64,000 nucleotides of DNA from Bacteroidales bacterium (lineage in GTDB: Bacteria > Bacteroidota > Bacteroidia > Bacteroidales > Azobacteroidaceae), in contig BHEP01000004.1 in the NCBI GenBank assembly GCA_003851245.1, positions 1-64,000 on the forward strand, read 5' to 3'. The translations under genes and the position numbers were made by a program. Within the stretch, counting starts at the first letter, position 1, and each line of letters opens with the position of its first letter. Below are positions 35,463-46,100 of this stretch, in pieces. The notes under the pieces were generated by a model. The model worked only from the letters and a program-made list of their open reading frames with translations. It was not told the origin of the DNA and ran no database searches.

Positions 35463-36569
35463 ATGTTTAAAATCTATCTAAGTCTCCTACTCAGCCTCAG
35501 TATCTGTATGCCAATTGCTGCAAATAATCCAAAAGACATTGCATTCGACGCATTCAATGACAGCTATCTCGATAAAGAGCTGCACATATACCGAGCAAAT
35601 TCAGACACCTCAAAAAGCGGTGTAGCTGCCATATGGACTCAAGCCATATATTGGGATATGGCAATGAACGCCTACAAGCGAACCAAAGACACCAAATACA
35701 AGCAATTGATGGACAATATATTTGAGGGAAATGCCAATTATTACGATCACTTCAATTGGGACAATGGGAAAGTATGGTTTATATACGACGACATCATGTG
35801 GTGGACTGTCTCCTTGGCAAGAGCCTACGAAATAAGCAAGGAAGAGAAATACCTTACTCTCTCAGAAACATCTTTTGAGAGAGTCTGGATAGGCTCTCCT
35901 GTGGTAGGCGACCTAGGCTCCTACGATGCCGCAAATGGGGGAATGTTTTGGCATTGGGATCAAAAAAATCCTGGAGTCAGAGATCCTAATGAGGGCAAAA
36001 TGGCCTGCATCAACTATCCCACTGTTATTGCTGCAGCTACGCTATATAATATAACAAAAAAGAAAGACTATCTCGACAAGGCTAAGGAAATATATGCCTG
36101 GTCGCGCAATGCCCTTTTTGACCCCGCCTCTGGGAGAGTTGCCGACTCAAGGCATGGGGCTGGTGAGCCAAACTGGACCATCAATCTATACAACCAAGGC
36201 ACTTTTATAGGAGCTGGAGTGATTTTATTTAAAGAAACCAAGGATAGCATATACTTAAAAGATGCCATTGCTGCTGCCGATTATGTAAAAAATAAGATGT
36301 CTAGTCCCAAAGGTGCATTGCCCATCAAAAATGGAATCGAACAAGGCGTCTATGCTGCAATATTTGCACAATATATAGGCGAGCTCATCACCTCTTGTGG
36401 GCAATACCAATACCTCGATTGGATACACTACAACATAGACCAAGCATGGGATAAAAGAGACGAAAAAAGAAACCTTACCTTCAAAAATATTTATGTGAAA
36501 TGCCCAACAGGAAATATTGAAGTCTACGATGCCAGCGCCTGCCCTGCTCTGATGCAGGTAGTGCCTTAG
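35463..36569 (+). CDS. GH76 endo-alpha-1,6-mannanase
   Basis: The 368 residues begin with a signal peptide (MFKIYLSLLLSLSICMPIAA), so it is periplasmic or secreted. The (alpha/alpha)6 barrel shows GVAAIWTQAIYWDMAMNAY and the GH76 catalytic pair Asp109-Asp110 in FIYDDIMWW. YNQGTFIGAGVILF is also typical. GH76 enzymes cut the alpha-1,6-mannan backbone of yeast or mycobacterial mannans. It is the last gene of block A and gives the best clue to the substrate. No promoter of its own is seen, only a 112-bp gap. Confidence 0.88.
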   Translation: MFKIYLSLLLSLSICMPIAANNPKDIAFDAFNDSYLDKELHIYRANSDTSKSGVAAIWTQAIYWDMAMNAYKRTKDTKYKQLMDNIFEGNANYYDHFNWDNGKVWFIYDDIMWWTVSLARAYEISKEEKYLTLSETSFERVWIGSPVVGDLGSYDAANGGMFWHWDQKNPGVRDPNEGKMACINYPTVIAAATLYNITKKKDYLDKAKEIYAWSRNALFDPASGRVADSRHGAGEPNWTINLYNQGTFIGAGVILFKETKDSIYLKDAIAAADYVKNKMSSPKGALPIKNGIEQGVYAAIFAQYIGELITSCGQYQYLDWIHYNIDQAWDKRDEKRNLTFKNIYVKCPTGNIEVYDASACPALMQVVP

Positions 36570-36636
36570 CAAAGGAGTTCATAAGCTCGGGCAATTCCAT
36601 ACATTGGTGTTGAAGTGGGCTTCTTGCAGCTTTCAT

Positions 36637-36668
36637 TTTGGCAGTCTCAAAAAAAAGACCTACCTTTG
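36637..36668 (+). promoter_or_regulatory. Promoter of the thioredoxin-lipoprotein gene
   Basis: TTTG (36637-36640) and TACCTTTG (36661-36668) are spaced by 20 nt, a full consensus match. It separates this gene from the upstream saccharolytic operon. Confidence 0.7.
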
Positions 36669-36724
36669 TATATTCTGAATGTTTGGCAGTAATCACTAGG
36701 TATAAATTAAATTAAATAAAAAAA

Positions 36725-37192
36725 ATGAAGAAAATAACATTATTTCTTGCAGTAATTTCACTTTTTCTCGTTGCTTGCAACAATTCATCAAGCCAGTCAG
36801 AGAACTCGGAAACAGCTGAAGGCAAAGAGGCACAATCCTCCAAGGTTATACACCTAACTAAGGCGGAGTTCCTTGAGAAGGTGGTGAGTTATGAGACAGA
36901 CTTCGATGAGTGGGAATACCTTGGCGATAAGCCTTGTATTCTTGATTTTTATGCCGACTGGTGTCCTCCCTGCAAAAAAATAGCTCCCATATTGGACGCA
37001 CTATCCAATGAATATGATGGACAAATATATATCTATAAAATAGATACCGACGAGGAGGGCGAATTGGCAGCTGCATTTGGTATTAAAAGCATACCTACAC
37101 TATATTTTATTCCTATGAAAGGTAATCCTACCCTTTCTGAAGGCGAACTTACCAAGTCAGAATTGAAAAAAAGGATAGAAGCTATTCTGTAA
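36725..37192 (+). CDS. Thioredoxin-like lipoprotein
   Basis: The 155-residue protein has the lipobox LVAC (MKKITLFLAVISLFLVACNN) and a Ser-rich spacer, followed by a thioredoxin fold with the active site DWCPPCKK near residues 78-85 and the cis-Pro SIPTLYF. It acts as an envelope disulfide oxidoreductase. The redox partner is unknown. It has its own promoter and a strong terminator, so it is a single-gene unit inserted between the two saccharolytic blocks. Confidence 0.88.
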   Translation: MKKITLFLAVISLFLVACNNSSSQSENSETAEGKEAQSSKVIHLTKAEFLEKVVSYETDFDEWEYLGDKPCILDFYADWCPPCKKIAPILDALSNEYDGQIYIYKIDTDEEGELAAAFGIKSIPTLYFIPMKGNPTLSEGELTKSELKKRIEAIL

Positions 37193-37213
37193 ATAAAGGA
37201 ATAAAAAATGATT

Positions 37214-37267
37214 AATGATCAATGGATAATTTTGCTTACGCATGTTTGCTATTATCCATTGATCATT
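37214..37267 (+). terminator. Strong terminator after the thioredoxin gene
   Basis: The arms 37214-37230 and 37251-37267 are perfectly complementary over 17 bp with a 20-nt loop, followed by a run of T. It is the clearest rho-independent terminator in the window. Confidence 0.85.
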
Positions 37268-37305
37268 TTTTTATTTAATACTGTATCTTATAAAACCCAT
37301 ACAAT

Positions 37306-40300
37306 ATGAAGAGCAAAATAATCCTTATAGGCATCGTCATAAGTATTTCTACGATGTTAGCATTTAGCATTATCAATAAAAATAGTACTAAAGATAATCC
37401 CTTAAGCTATGAAATGTTGTTGGATTGGGTCGCAGAGTTTGAAAAAGAGGCATTGTCCGCCTCGTCACAGAAGGTAGCACAAGAGATATACTCAAAGGCA
37501 AGCAGGGAGCAAAACGGACCTCAGGCATGCATGGCCTTGCTTCGTAAGATGGAATTTGAAAGTGCAATAGACAGCGAAAACCAGATACAAGTGCTAGCAC
37601 AGATCGAAGAGCATACTGCCGAAACCACCGATATCATAGAAAAATCTGTGCTGCATTCGCTTACAGCCAGAATATATGCCAATTACTACCTTAGCAAGCA
37701 ATACGAGATAGACCAAAGGACAAATATTGACGACATAATTCCCAAGGATATAAGAGAGTGGTCGTCCAATATGTTTACCAACAAAATAATACGAGAAATC
37801 GAGAGCTCGCTACATGCCAAGGACTTACTAGCCAATGCCAGCACCAAAGAATACGAAATGATAATAGACAAGGGAGAAAGCTCAGCAGAGATGCAACTCT
37901 CCCTATTGGATTTTCTGGCACATGAGTCAATAGAAACTCTTTCGTCAATAGAAGCAAGCAAGCAATATAGCGGTACTCAGTCGGAAATATCCGCCATCCA
38001 GAACCTTAAAATTAGCATATACCAACAATTACTGCAATTCAGATCGGAGATAGACAATATACCCGCCTTGGTAAATATTTCCTTAGAAAGGCTACAATAC
38101 ACATACGAAATATCAAAAGACCAAGACCGCAGAGATATTTACCTAAGTGCGCTTGGTGAAATGGAAGGGAAATATGAGAACAATGAAATATGTGTAGAAA
38201 TATACAATCAGCAAGCTAAAATATACCTTGAGCAAGAAGACAAAAAAGAAGCTTACCAAATTTGTATAAAGGGCATAGAACGCTTTCCTGACTATAAACG
38301 TATAAATATACTGCATGCTACCATAGCAAGCATCACTCAGCCAGCAGCGAATGTAGAGTCTAAGAGCGCAGTGTATCCGGGGAAGTCCTTAGAGCTACGA
38401 TTTTCATACACCAACATAGACTCCCTCCGCCTAGAAATATATAGGATAGAGAATGTATTGATGAAGTCAAAATCGGGCTGGGGCCGCGACACATATTTTG
38501 AAGAATATGGCTCCTTAGTGAGCTCTGAGACCATAAAGCTCATAAACCTCTTTCCATACCTTGATCAAGACAGCTGCATAAAACTTCAAATACTGCCACT
38601 TGGCAACTACGAATATGTGTTTCGACATATATCTAGGGGCAATTTGACCGAGGACACTACTGCTATGGATCCACTGGCAACAGGAAGCTTCTCTGTAAGT
38701 CGATTGGCAACACAATCGAGAGGGTATACCAAAGAGATAGAAATACTGGTAGTAGACCGAATGACCGGAAAACCAATTAAGGGAGCCTTGGTAGATTTTT
38801 ATGAGACAAATTACATAGCAGGACAAAAGCGAATACAGGAAATACAATCGTCGGCAAAAAGCGATAAATATGGTTTGGCAAAATATATGCCCACAGAAAA
38901 GCGGGTAGATTTTTATAGACTTAGCTACAAAGACGATAAGCCCCTAATTCTTTCTTCGGCTCCATGGCTTAGCGGAGCAAGAATGGCAGAAAAAACACAG
39001 CAGTCAATACAGCTGCTCACCGACAGGGGTATTTATCGCCCCGGGCAAATAGTGTACGTAAAGGGTATTGCCTCTAAAAAAGACAATGGGCAGGAAATAG
39101 TAGCAGCAGAAATAGCACTTACCCTGGTTTTGCGCGATGCCAACAATACCGAATTGCAGCGTCAGCAATTGCAGACTAACGATTTTGGCTCGTTTTACTG
39201 CGATTTTATCCTTCCTCCTAGTTCTATGAATGGCATATTTACCATTGCTATTGAAGGAGAAAATAGCCTTTGCCGAATTAGGGTAGAAGAATACAAACGC
39301 CCCAAATTTTATATCTCCTTGCTGCCCATTGAAGGAACTTATACTTTTGGTGATAAGCTAAATGTCAGGGGCGAAGCAGGCTCTTTTTCTGGCATCAATT
39401 TGCAGCATTCATCTATTAAATACCGCATATTCAAACAGTCCCCCTGGTATTGGCGTGCATGGAGAGCTCCTCAGAGAGAGATTGCTCAAGGAGAAGTTAA
39501 AACCGACGAAAAGGGGCAGTTTGAGATAAGTTTTATTCCAGAGAAGGGCATTGGAAATGACAAATACCGCACTAATTTGCATTCCTATATGCTGCAAGTG
39601 TCTATAACCGATGCCAGTGGCGAAACACAGCAAGAGGATAAGTACATCAGGGTAGACAGCTCAGCCTTTGCCTTAGAGATAAAGGATATTGACCAGCGTA
39701 TTGACAAAAACGCACACAATACAATACTTATAAAGACCAATAATTTAGACGATAATCCAGTAGAAGTGAGTGGAGATTATGAAATTTACAGACTACAAAC
39801 ACCCTCTTTGCTGGAGGAGGGCGCTCCAACAAAGGATCTAAAAACATCAGAAAGAGTATTTGCTGCTCCCTTTGTAGGCAATAAAGAACTTGAACTCGCA
39901 AGCCTTACGAAGCTTCCTTCGGGAATGTACCGATTTATTGGCACAGGCACAGACAGCAAAGGAAGGGCAGCGAGCACAAGTAAAGATTTTATACTCTACG
40001 ACCAAAAAGACAAGAAACCCCCAGTGCCCTTATATTTTTGGATGCTTCCGCTAAAAACAGAAGTGCCCGTGGGGGGAGATGCGGAAATTGTTTTTGGATC
40101 TTCGGCAAAGGGCGCATATATACTTTGCGAGATATTTAAAGGCTACGAAAGACTATCCATACAGCGATTTGTGCTGAGCAATAAATGCAAGTTGCTAAAA
40201 ATACCATACGAAAAATCCTATGGCGATCAGGTGGGCGTAATGTTTAGCATGGTAAAAGACGAAAAAATATTCTCCAAGAAAACCGTCATATTGCGGGCAC

Positions 40301-43119
40301 TGCCTCCCGAGAAGCTCTACCTAAACCTCGACGTGTTTAGAGATAGGCTGATGCCTGGTCAAAAAGAAGAGTGGACGCTATCGGTGAAAGACCAAGACAA
40401 TAAAGCTGTTGATGCCGAAGTCCTTGCCAGCATGTACGACTTTTCATTAGACGCAATATCTCCATTCGACTTCCGCTTTGGACGTATAGCCAAGGCATAT
40501 ATGCCAAGCCCATACGCTGTGGGAGGAAAAGAGTTTGCCACCCAAGACGCGTTTATTCACTACCCCTACAAGGATTATATTGAGAAATTGCTGCTCTTTG
40601 ATAGATTCAATCTCTTTGGCCCAAAAGAGGTATACACCGAGAGTTTAAAATTTGCAGCTGCCAATGGCCGAGCTCCCGAGCTTGCTGCTATGGAGGGTTC
40701 GGTGTCAGACAATGCTACTGTTGTTGCTCCAGCCCTTGCTAAAGGCAGTGATACTACGTCGCCACAGATACGCCGCAATTTCAATGAGACAGCATTTTTC
40801 TATCCCCAGCTGCGAACCAATGCCCTTGGCGAAACCCTCATCTCATTTGTCGTGCCCGAGAGTAATACTACATGGAAATTTCAGGCGCTGGCGCATACCA
40901 AGGACATGAAATATGGGCAAATCGAAGCCAAGGCAATTAGCCAAAAGAAACTTATGCTTGCTCCCAACATCCCTCGTTTTGTGAGGCAGGGCGATAAAAC
41001 AAGCCTCGTCACCAATATATACAACCTTTCTGACCAGCTGATGGAAGGTAGGGTGAGCCTATCTTTTGCAGATCCTGCAACAGGCAATAGCATTGCAATG
41101 CCCGAGTTTGTCAATGCCTCACAAAGCTTTAGTATAGAAGCCGGCAGCACCACTACTGCCGAATGGAGATTCGATATACCCGAAAGCATTGACCTGCTAA
41201 CCTGCAAGCTTGTAGCACAAACAGAGGGATTTAGCGATGGAGAACAGCATATGATACCCATTCTTCCTAGGCGCATTCTCATCACCGAGAGCCTTCCTCT
41301 TTTTGTAAGTGGCAGACAAACGAAAGAATTTCCCTTAAACTACTTATTCAAAAATGAATCTCTTACTACCATTCCCTACAAGCTAAGTCTTGAATATGCT
41401 TCAAACCCTACTTGGTATGCCGTGCAGGCCTTACCCAAGATAAGTGCGCCCCAAAGCAACAATGCCATTGATTGGTTTGCTGCCTATTATGCCAATGTAT
41501 TGGCAAGTTCTATAGCCAATACTACTCCCAGATTGAAAGAAATAGTTGAAGCATGGACACAGCAAGGAGGCACAAAGCAAGACCTGGTGTCGAACTTAGA
41601 AAAAAATCAGGAACTAAAAGTTGTGCTCTTGGAAGAAACTCCCTGGCTCATGGAAGCCAAAAATGAAACCGAGCAGCAGCAATCTTTGGCACTGCTATTC
41701 GACACAAATCGTTCGGCAATGCTTGGACAGCAATCTTTAGACAAACTAAGGGAACTTCAAAATCCCGATGGTGGATGGTCCTGGTTTAAGGGCATGCCCT
41801 CCTCGCAATCTATTACGCAATGGATTCTCTATGGCATGGCTCATTTGGTAGAACTTCAAGCTATCTCCTACCCGCAGGATGTTAGGGAAATGCAAATGAG
41901 TGCACTGGCATTTATTGACCGCCGTTTTGCCGATAATTTCCTTGTTTTCAAGGAGCAAATGCCCCAATGGAAATCTACGAAGCAGGTTTCTACCCCTATA
42001 TTTGAATATCTCTTCGTAAGGAGCTATTATCAAGACATCCCATTGGGAGAGGCTAGGGAAGCCAGGCAGTTCTATCACCAATTGGCCCAACAATATTGGG
42101 CAGAAGTGATGATCAGGAATGCGTCTACAAAGAATCCTCAGCTCTATACCGCTGCCATCAATGCCATGCTAATGCAGAGATCGGGGGAGAGAGAGACGGC
42201 TCAAAAAATCATCAAATCGCTAGGAGAGCATGCCACGCGCAGCAATGAAATGGGCATGTATTGGGCAAACAATCAGGCCTCGCCATTTATGTTTCAGGAT
42301 GCCGTTTGTACTCACACCATTATTATGCAAGCCTTTGAAGAAGTGGGCTGTAGTGAGCAAGATATGAACCAGATGAAGCAATGGCTGCTATTTCAAAAAC
42401 AAACACAGGCCTGGGGCAATACGCCTGCTACCGTCAATGCCGTTTATGCCTTGCTTAAAGCGGGTAGCACGAACTGGCTTGCCAGTGAAGGAGGTGTAGA
42501 TATTGAGCTAGGCAAAACAAAGATAAACTCCCAATCTAGGGCTGCAGGAACAGGCTATTTTAAGCAGGTTTTAGATGCCAAGACCATTGGCCATTCTATC
42601 GACAAGCTGAATATTACTTCCCAAAGCGATGCCCCTATCTGGGGAGCTCTATATTGGCAATACTATCAAGACGTAGACAAAGTTAGCGGCTCCAAAACAG
42701 GACTGCTAGTAGATAAAGCGATTTTTATCGAAGGTACCGGCGACAAGTCCAAAGTATTGCAAGCTCCCAGTGCTAGCAATCCCATAAGGGTGGGCGACAA
42801 AATTGTGGTGCGCCTCACCGTCCGCAGCAATAGAGACCTGCAGTATGTGGCCCTCAAAGATATGCACTCGGCCTGCATGGAGCCTGCCGAACAGCTCTCT
42901 GGATACAAATGGAGGCAGTCGGTAGGGTATTATCAGACCAGCAAGGATGCTTCTACCAGCTTTTATTTTGAAAATCTTCCTCGGGGAGCTTACGTCTTTG
43001 AATACTCATTGTTTGCCAGTAGAGCTGGCGAGTACAGTGCAGGAATCACCAGTGTTCAGTGCCTCTATGCCCCACAATATAGTGCGAATAGCGAGGGTAG
43101 GAGGGTGGTAGTTCATTAG
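37306..43119 (+). CDS. Alpha-2-macroglobulin-like protein without thioester
   Basis: The protein has 1937 residues with an N-terminal signal or anchor (ILIGIVISISTMLAFSII). An alpha-helical region covers roughly the first 350 residues. The MG2-type segment SIQLLTDRGIYRPGQIVYVKGIA lies near residue 570, the A2M core (FYPQLRTNALGETLISFVVPESNTTWKFQ) near 1165, and the terpenoid-cyclase-like helical domain, with LQNPDGGWSWF, near 1485. The thioester motif CxEQ is absent: the region where it should fall reads SAPQSNNAIDWFAAYY. Bacterial members trap proteases in the periplasm, and Bacteroidetes have many thioester-less forms. The usual partner pbpC is not present. The gene ends 7 bp from the convergent HTCS gene. 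Confidence 0.85.
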   Translation: MKSKIILIGIVISISTMLAFSIINKNSTKDNPLSYEMLLDWVAEFEKEALSASSQKVAQEIYSKASREQNGPQACMALLRKMEFESAIDSENQIQVLAQIEEHTAETTDIIEKSVLHSLTARIYANYYLSKQYEIDQRTNIDDIIPKDIREWSSNMFTNKIIREIESSLHAKDLLANASTKEYEMIIDKGESSAEMQLSLLDFLAHESIETLSSIEASKQYSGTQSEISAIQNLKISIYQQLLQFRSEIDNIPALVNISLERLQYTYEISKDQDRRDIYLSALGEMEGKYENNEICVEIYNQQAKIYLEQEDKKEAYQICIKGIERFPDYKRINILHATIASITQPAANVESKSAVYPGKSLELRFSYTNIDSLRLEIYRIENVLMKSKSGWGRDTYFEEYGSLVSSETIKLINLFPYLDQDSCIKLQILPLGNYEYVFRHISRGNLTEDTTAMDPLATGSFSVSRLATQSRGYTKEIEILVVDRMTGKPIKGALVDFYETNYIAGQKRIQEIQSSAKSDKYGLAKYMPTEKRVDFYRLSYKDDKPLILSSAPWLSGARMAEKTQQSIQLLTDRGIYRPGQIVYVKGIASKKDNGQEIVAAEIALTLVLRDANNTELQRQQLQTNDFGSFYCDFILPPSSMNGIFTIAIEGENSLCRIRVEEYKRPKFYISLLPIEGTYTFGDKLNVRGEAGSFSGINLQHSSIKYRIFKQSPWYWRAWRAPQREIAQGEVKTDEKGQFEISFIPEKGIGNDKYRTNLHSYMLQVSITDASGETQQEDKYIRVDSSAFALEIKDIDQRIDKNAHNTILIKTNNLDDNPVEVSGDYEIYRLQTPSLLEEGAPTKDLKTSERVFAAPFVGNKELELASLTKLPSGMYRFIGTGTDSKGRAASTSKDFILYDQKDKKPPVPLYFWMLPLKTEVPVGGDAEIVFGSSAKGAYILCEIFKGYERLSIQRFVLSNKCKLLKIPYEKSYGDQVGVMFSMVKDEKIFSKKTVILRALPPEKLYLNLDVFRDRLMPGQKEEWTLSVKDQDNKAVDAEVLASMYDFSLDAISPFDFRFGRIAKAYMPSPYAVGGKEFATQDAFIHYPYKDYIEKLLLFDRFNLFGPKEVYTESLKFAAANGRAPELAAMEGSVSDNATVVAPALAKGSDTTSPQIRRNFNETAFFYPQLRTNALGETLISFVVPESNTTWKFQALAHTKDMKYGQIEAKAISQKKLMLAPNIPRFVRQGDKTSLVTNIYNLSDQLMEGRVSLSFADPATGNSIAMPEFVNASQSFSIEAGSTTTAEWRFDIPESIDLLTCKLVAQTEGFSDGEQHMIPILPRRILITESLPLFVSGRQTKEFPLNYLFKNESLTTIPYKLSLEYASNPTWYAVQALPKISAPQSNNAIDWFAAYYANVLASSIANTTPRLKEIVEAWTQQGGTKQDLVSNLEKNQELKVVLLEETPWLMEAKNETEQQQSLALLFDTNRSAMLGQQSLDKLRELQNPDGGWSWFKGMPSSQSITQWILYGMAHLVELQAISYPQDVREMQMSALAFIDRRFADNFLVFKEQMPQWKSTKQVSTPIFEYLFVRSYYQDIPLGEAREARQFYHQLAQQYWAEVMIRNASTKNPQLYTAAINAMLMQRSGERETAQKIIKSLGEHATRSNEMGMYWANNQASPFMFQDAVCTHTIIMQAFEEVGCSEQDMNQMKQWLLFQKQTQAWGNTPATVNAVYALLKAGSTNWLASEGGVDIELGKTKINSQSRAAGTGYFKQVLDAKTIGHSIDKLNITSQSDAPIWGALYWQYYQDVDKVSGSKTGLLVDKAIFIEGTGDKSKVLQAPSASNPIRVGDKIVVRLTVRSNRDLQYVALKDMHSACMEPAEQLSGYKWRQSVGYYQTSKDASTSFYFENLPRGAYVFEYSLFASRAGEYSAGITSVQCLYAPQYSANSEGRRVVVH

Positions 43120-43126
43120 TCCTATT

Positions 43127-46100
43127 CTACTCTTTCTCTTGCTTCACATAGTCTTTGGGGCTCATGCCAAACTGCTTTTTGAAGCTTTTAGAAAAATATG
43201 AAGAAGAACTAAATCCCACAATATGGCAAACTTCATTGATACGATAAGAACCTTCAGCGAGCAATTCCGCAGCCTTTTTGAGGCGTATTAGTGAGATGAA
43301 ATCGCTGGGGGTGAGCTCCGAGATTCCTCGTATCTTGCGGTGAAGGCTAGAACGGCTCATTCCCAAATCTTCTGCAAGCATCTCTATCTTAAAATGCTTG
43401 TCCGCTAAATTTTTGTGAATAATATCGCTTACTCTAAACAAGAAATTCTCATCGGCATTGGTAAGAGCAATACTGTCTATAGCCTGTTGAGGCAGATTCA
43501 TAAAAGCTTTTTTAACAGTGAGCCTATTTGCCAATAAATTTGAGATTTGAGCCAGCAAATGATCCATTGAAAAGGGCTTGTCTACATAGGCATCGGCCCC
43601 TGCACTGAGTCCCTCAATACGAGGCTCCAAGCCAACTTTGGCCGTCAGCAAGATAATGGGGATATGGCTAAAGTTTACGTTAGATTTAATTTCGCTACAA
43701 AGCTGCAGTCCATCCATCAAGGGCATCATTACGTCCGAAATAACCAGATCTACTATTTCCTTTTGCAGGGTTTCCAGGGCCTCCAGCCCATTTTTTGCCT
43801 TTCTCACGCAATAGATATCCTTCAATCTATTATATATAAATTGTCGCATTTCGTTGTCGTCCTCCACCAGTAATATTGTAAGCTTAGAATCTTGTCCGCT
43901 GTCTTCAAAATAAGAGCTGTCGGATTCTTGCTTTAAGCTATCGGATTCTTTTAGTGCCACCACATTTTCTTGTTTTATTGGGAGTTTTAGCAGAAATACA
44001 TTTGCATGCTCCAAGCTCTCATCCATTTTCAAAGAGCCATGATGCAGTTCGGCAAGAGAGCGTGCCAGGGGCAGGCCAAGCCCAGTTCCTGATTTTATTC
44101 TATTTCCCTCAGTTTCTTCAAGTTGATAAAAAGGTTCAAAGATCTTTTCCTTTTCGCTATTCTTTATCAAGTTGCCATCACTAGAAATGCGAATAAGAAA
44201 CTCATTGCTATTTTCTATTTCTATAAAGAGAGTCAATAGAATCTCGGACTTAGCATATTTTAAGGCATTATTAAAAAGGTTGCTCAATATCTTAGTGAGA
44301 GCCTCTTGATCAACATCGGCAAAAAAGCTGTCCTGGGGAATTTCTATGGTCATATTCAAGCCTCTTCTCATGGCACTGGGTTTGAATCGGCTATGTGTTT
44401 CCTTAATCAATCGGGAAATATCTGTTTTCACATAATTTAGTCTAAAACCTTCGATTTCGGTCTTTCTAAAATCTAGCAACTGATTGCTTAAATCAAGCAA
44501 TCTATTGGTGTTGCGTTCAATAATTTGCAGGTGCTCTTTTTGTTCTTCTACATCCAATTGCTCTTGTAGAATATGCTCCAAGGGACCTTTTATAAGCGTT
44601 AGGGGAGTTCGTATCTCATGGGCAATATTGGTAAAAAAACTTATTTTAGCATTGTAGAGTTCGCGCTCTTTTTCATTCTCAAATTGCTCTAGTCGGTCTT
44701 TATTTTTTCTTTCCATACGCCTTCTGTATGTGCTAATCAAGAAGACTACAATAGACAATGTAGCAATAAGATAGGTCATATACGCAATGCCTGTTTGGAA
44801 AAAAGGAGGACGAATCACCACAAACACATCCCTACTATTTTCGTTCCATAGTCCATCACTATTACTCGCCTTCACCCTAAAAGTGTATTTGCCTGGAGGC
44901 AGGTTGGAATAAGTTACCTTTTGTTTCTGCGCCATTGTATTCCATTCTTTTTCAAAACCTTGGAGTATATATTGGTATTTATTTTTGGTGGGTACAGCAA
45001 AACTTAATGCTGCAAACGCGAAGCTAAAAGACGATTGCTTATAGTTTAGCTCAATGCTATCTGTATAGGTAATGGATTGCTTAAGGGGAGAGTTCTCTGT
45101 GCCAACTTCCACCTCCTTATTTAAAAGATAAAAATCGGTAATCACCACGGGAGGTATATATCTATTTTCAACAAAAGTAGATGGGTCGAATGAAATAAAT
45201 CCATTGAGGCAGCCAAAATAAAGTCGCCCATCAGCAGTTTTTATTCCCGATTTATAGTTGAATTGATCGCCAAGAAGACCATTGTTTGTAGTGAAAATCT
45301 TAAGCTCCTTATTCTTAGGGTTGAAACGGATCAATCCATTATTGCTGGTCATCCAGAGAAGGCCAGCCTTATCCTCAAGTATTTTGTATATAATATTGCT
45401 CGGCAGACCATCCTCGGTAGTAAAAGACGTAAAAGTTTCGTCCTTTGCATGATATTGAGATATACCTCCGCCCTCAGTAGCGAACCACAAGAGATTATTG
45501 CTATCTTCAAAAATAGAAATTATCTTGTCTTGCGCCAAGCTTGTAGAATCCTTTGCGTTGTGCCTAAAACTCTTCCATTCTGTGGTGCGCGGATTATATC
45601 TAAAAAGCCCACTTCCAAAACTGGCAAACCAAAGGAGCCCATCTTGCGACTGAAATATGTCATATATGAAGCTGTTTCCTATGAAATCTACTTTTGTAAA
45701 ATTATCCTGTTGCCGATTATAAAGAGACAGGCCTCCCGTAGTACCTACCCATATATTGTTGGAAATATCTTTGTAAAGGGCAAAGATATTTTTATCGCTT
45801 AGCGAAAGGCTATCATCAGTTTTATCGTAATGCCTGATTACCCTTTGCGTTTTCATATCCATGACATCCAATCCGTGCATAAAAGTGCCAATCCACAAGT
45901 TATTGCCATCTACCATTAGCCCATGAATATTGTGGTACGAAATATCTCCTGGCCTTCCCAAGGGAGAAAAGTTCTTGGCAAGGCCTGTCGATGGAGAGTA
46001 ATAATTAAGTCCCTCATCCTCTGTGCCTATCCACAAAGCTCCATGTGTATCTTGCTGAAATTCCCTAATTCTTTTTCCTTTAATCATACTCGACTTATTG

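Noticed and set aside
45263-45802. 179-codon plus-strand frame inside the HTCS gene
   Set aside because: Antisense to the conserved propeller repeats, with no signal or motif of its own.
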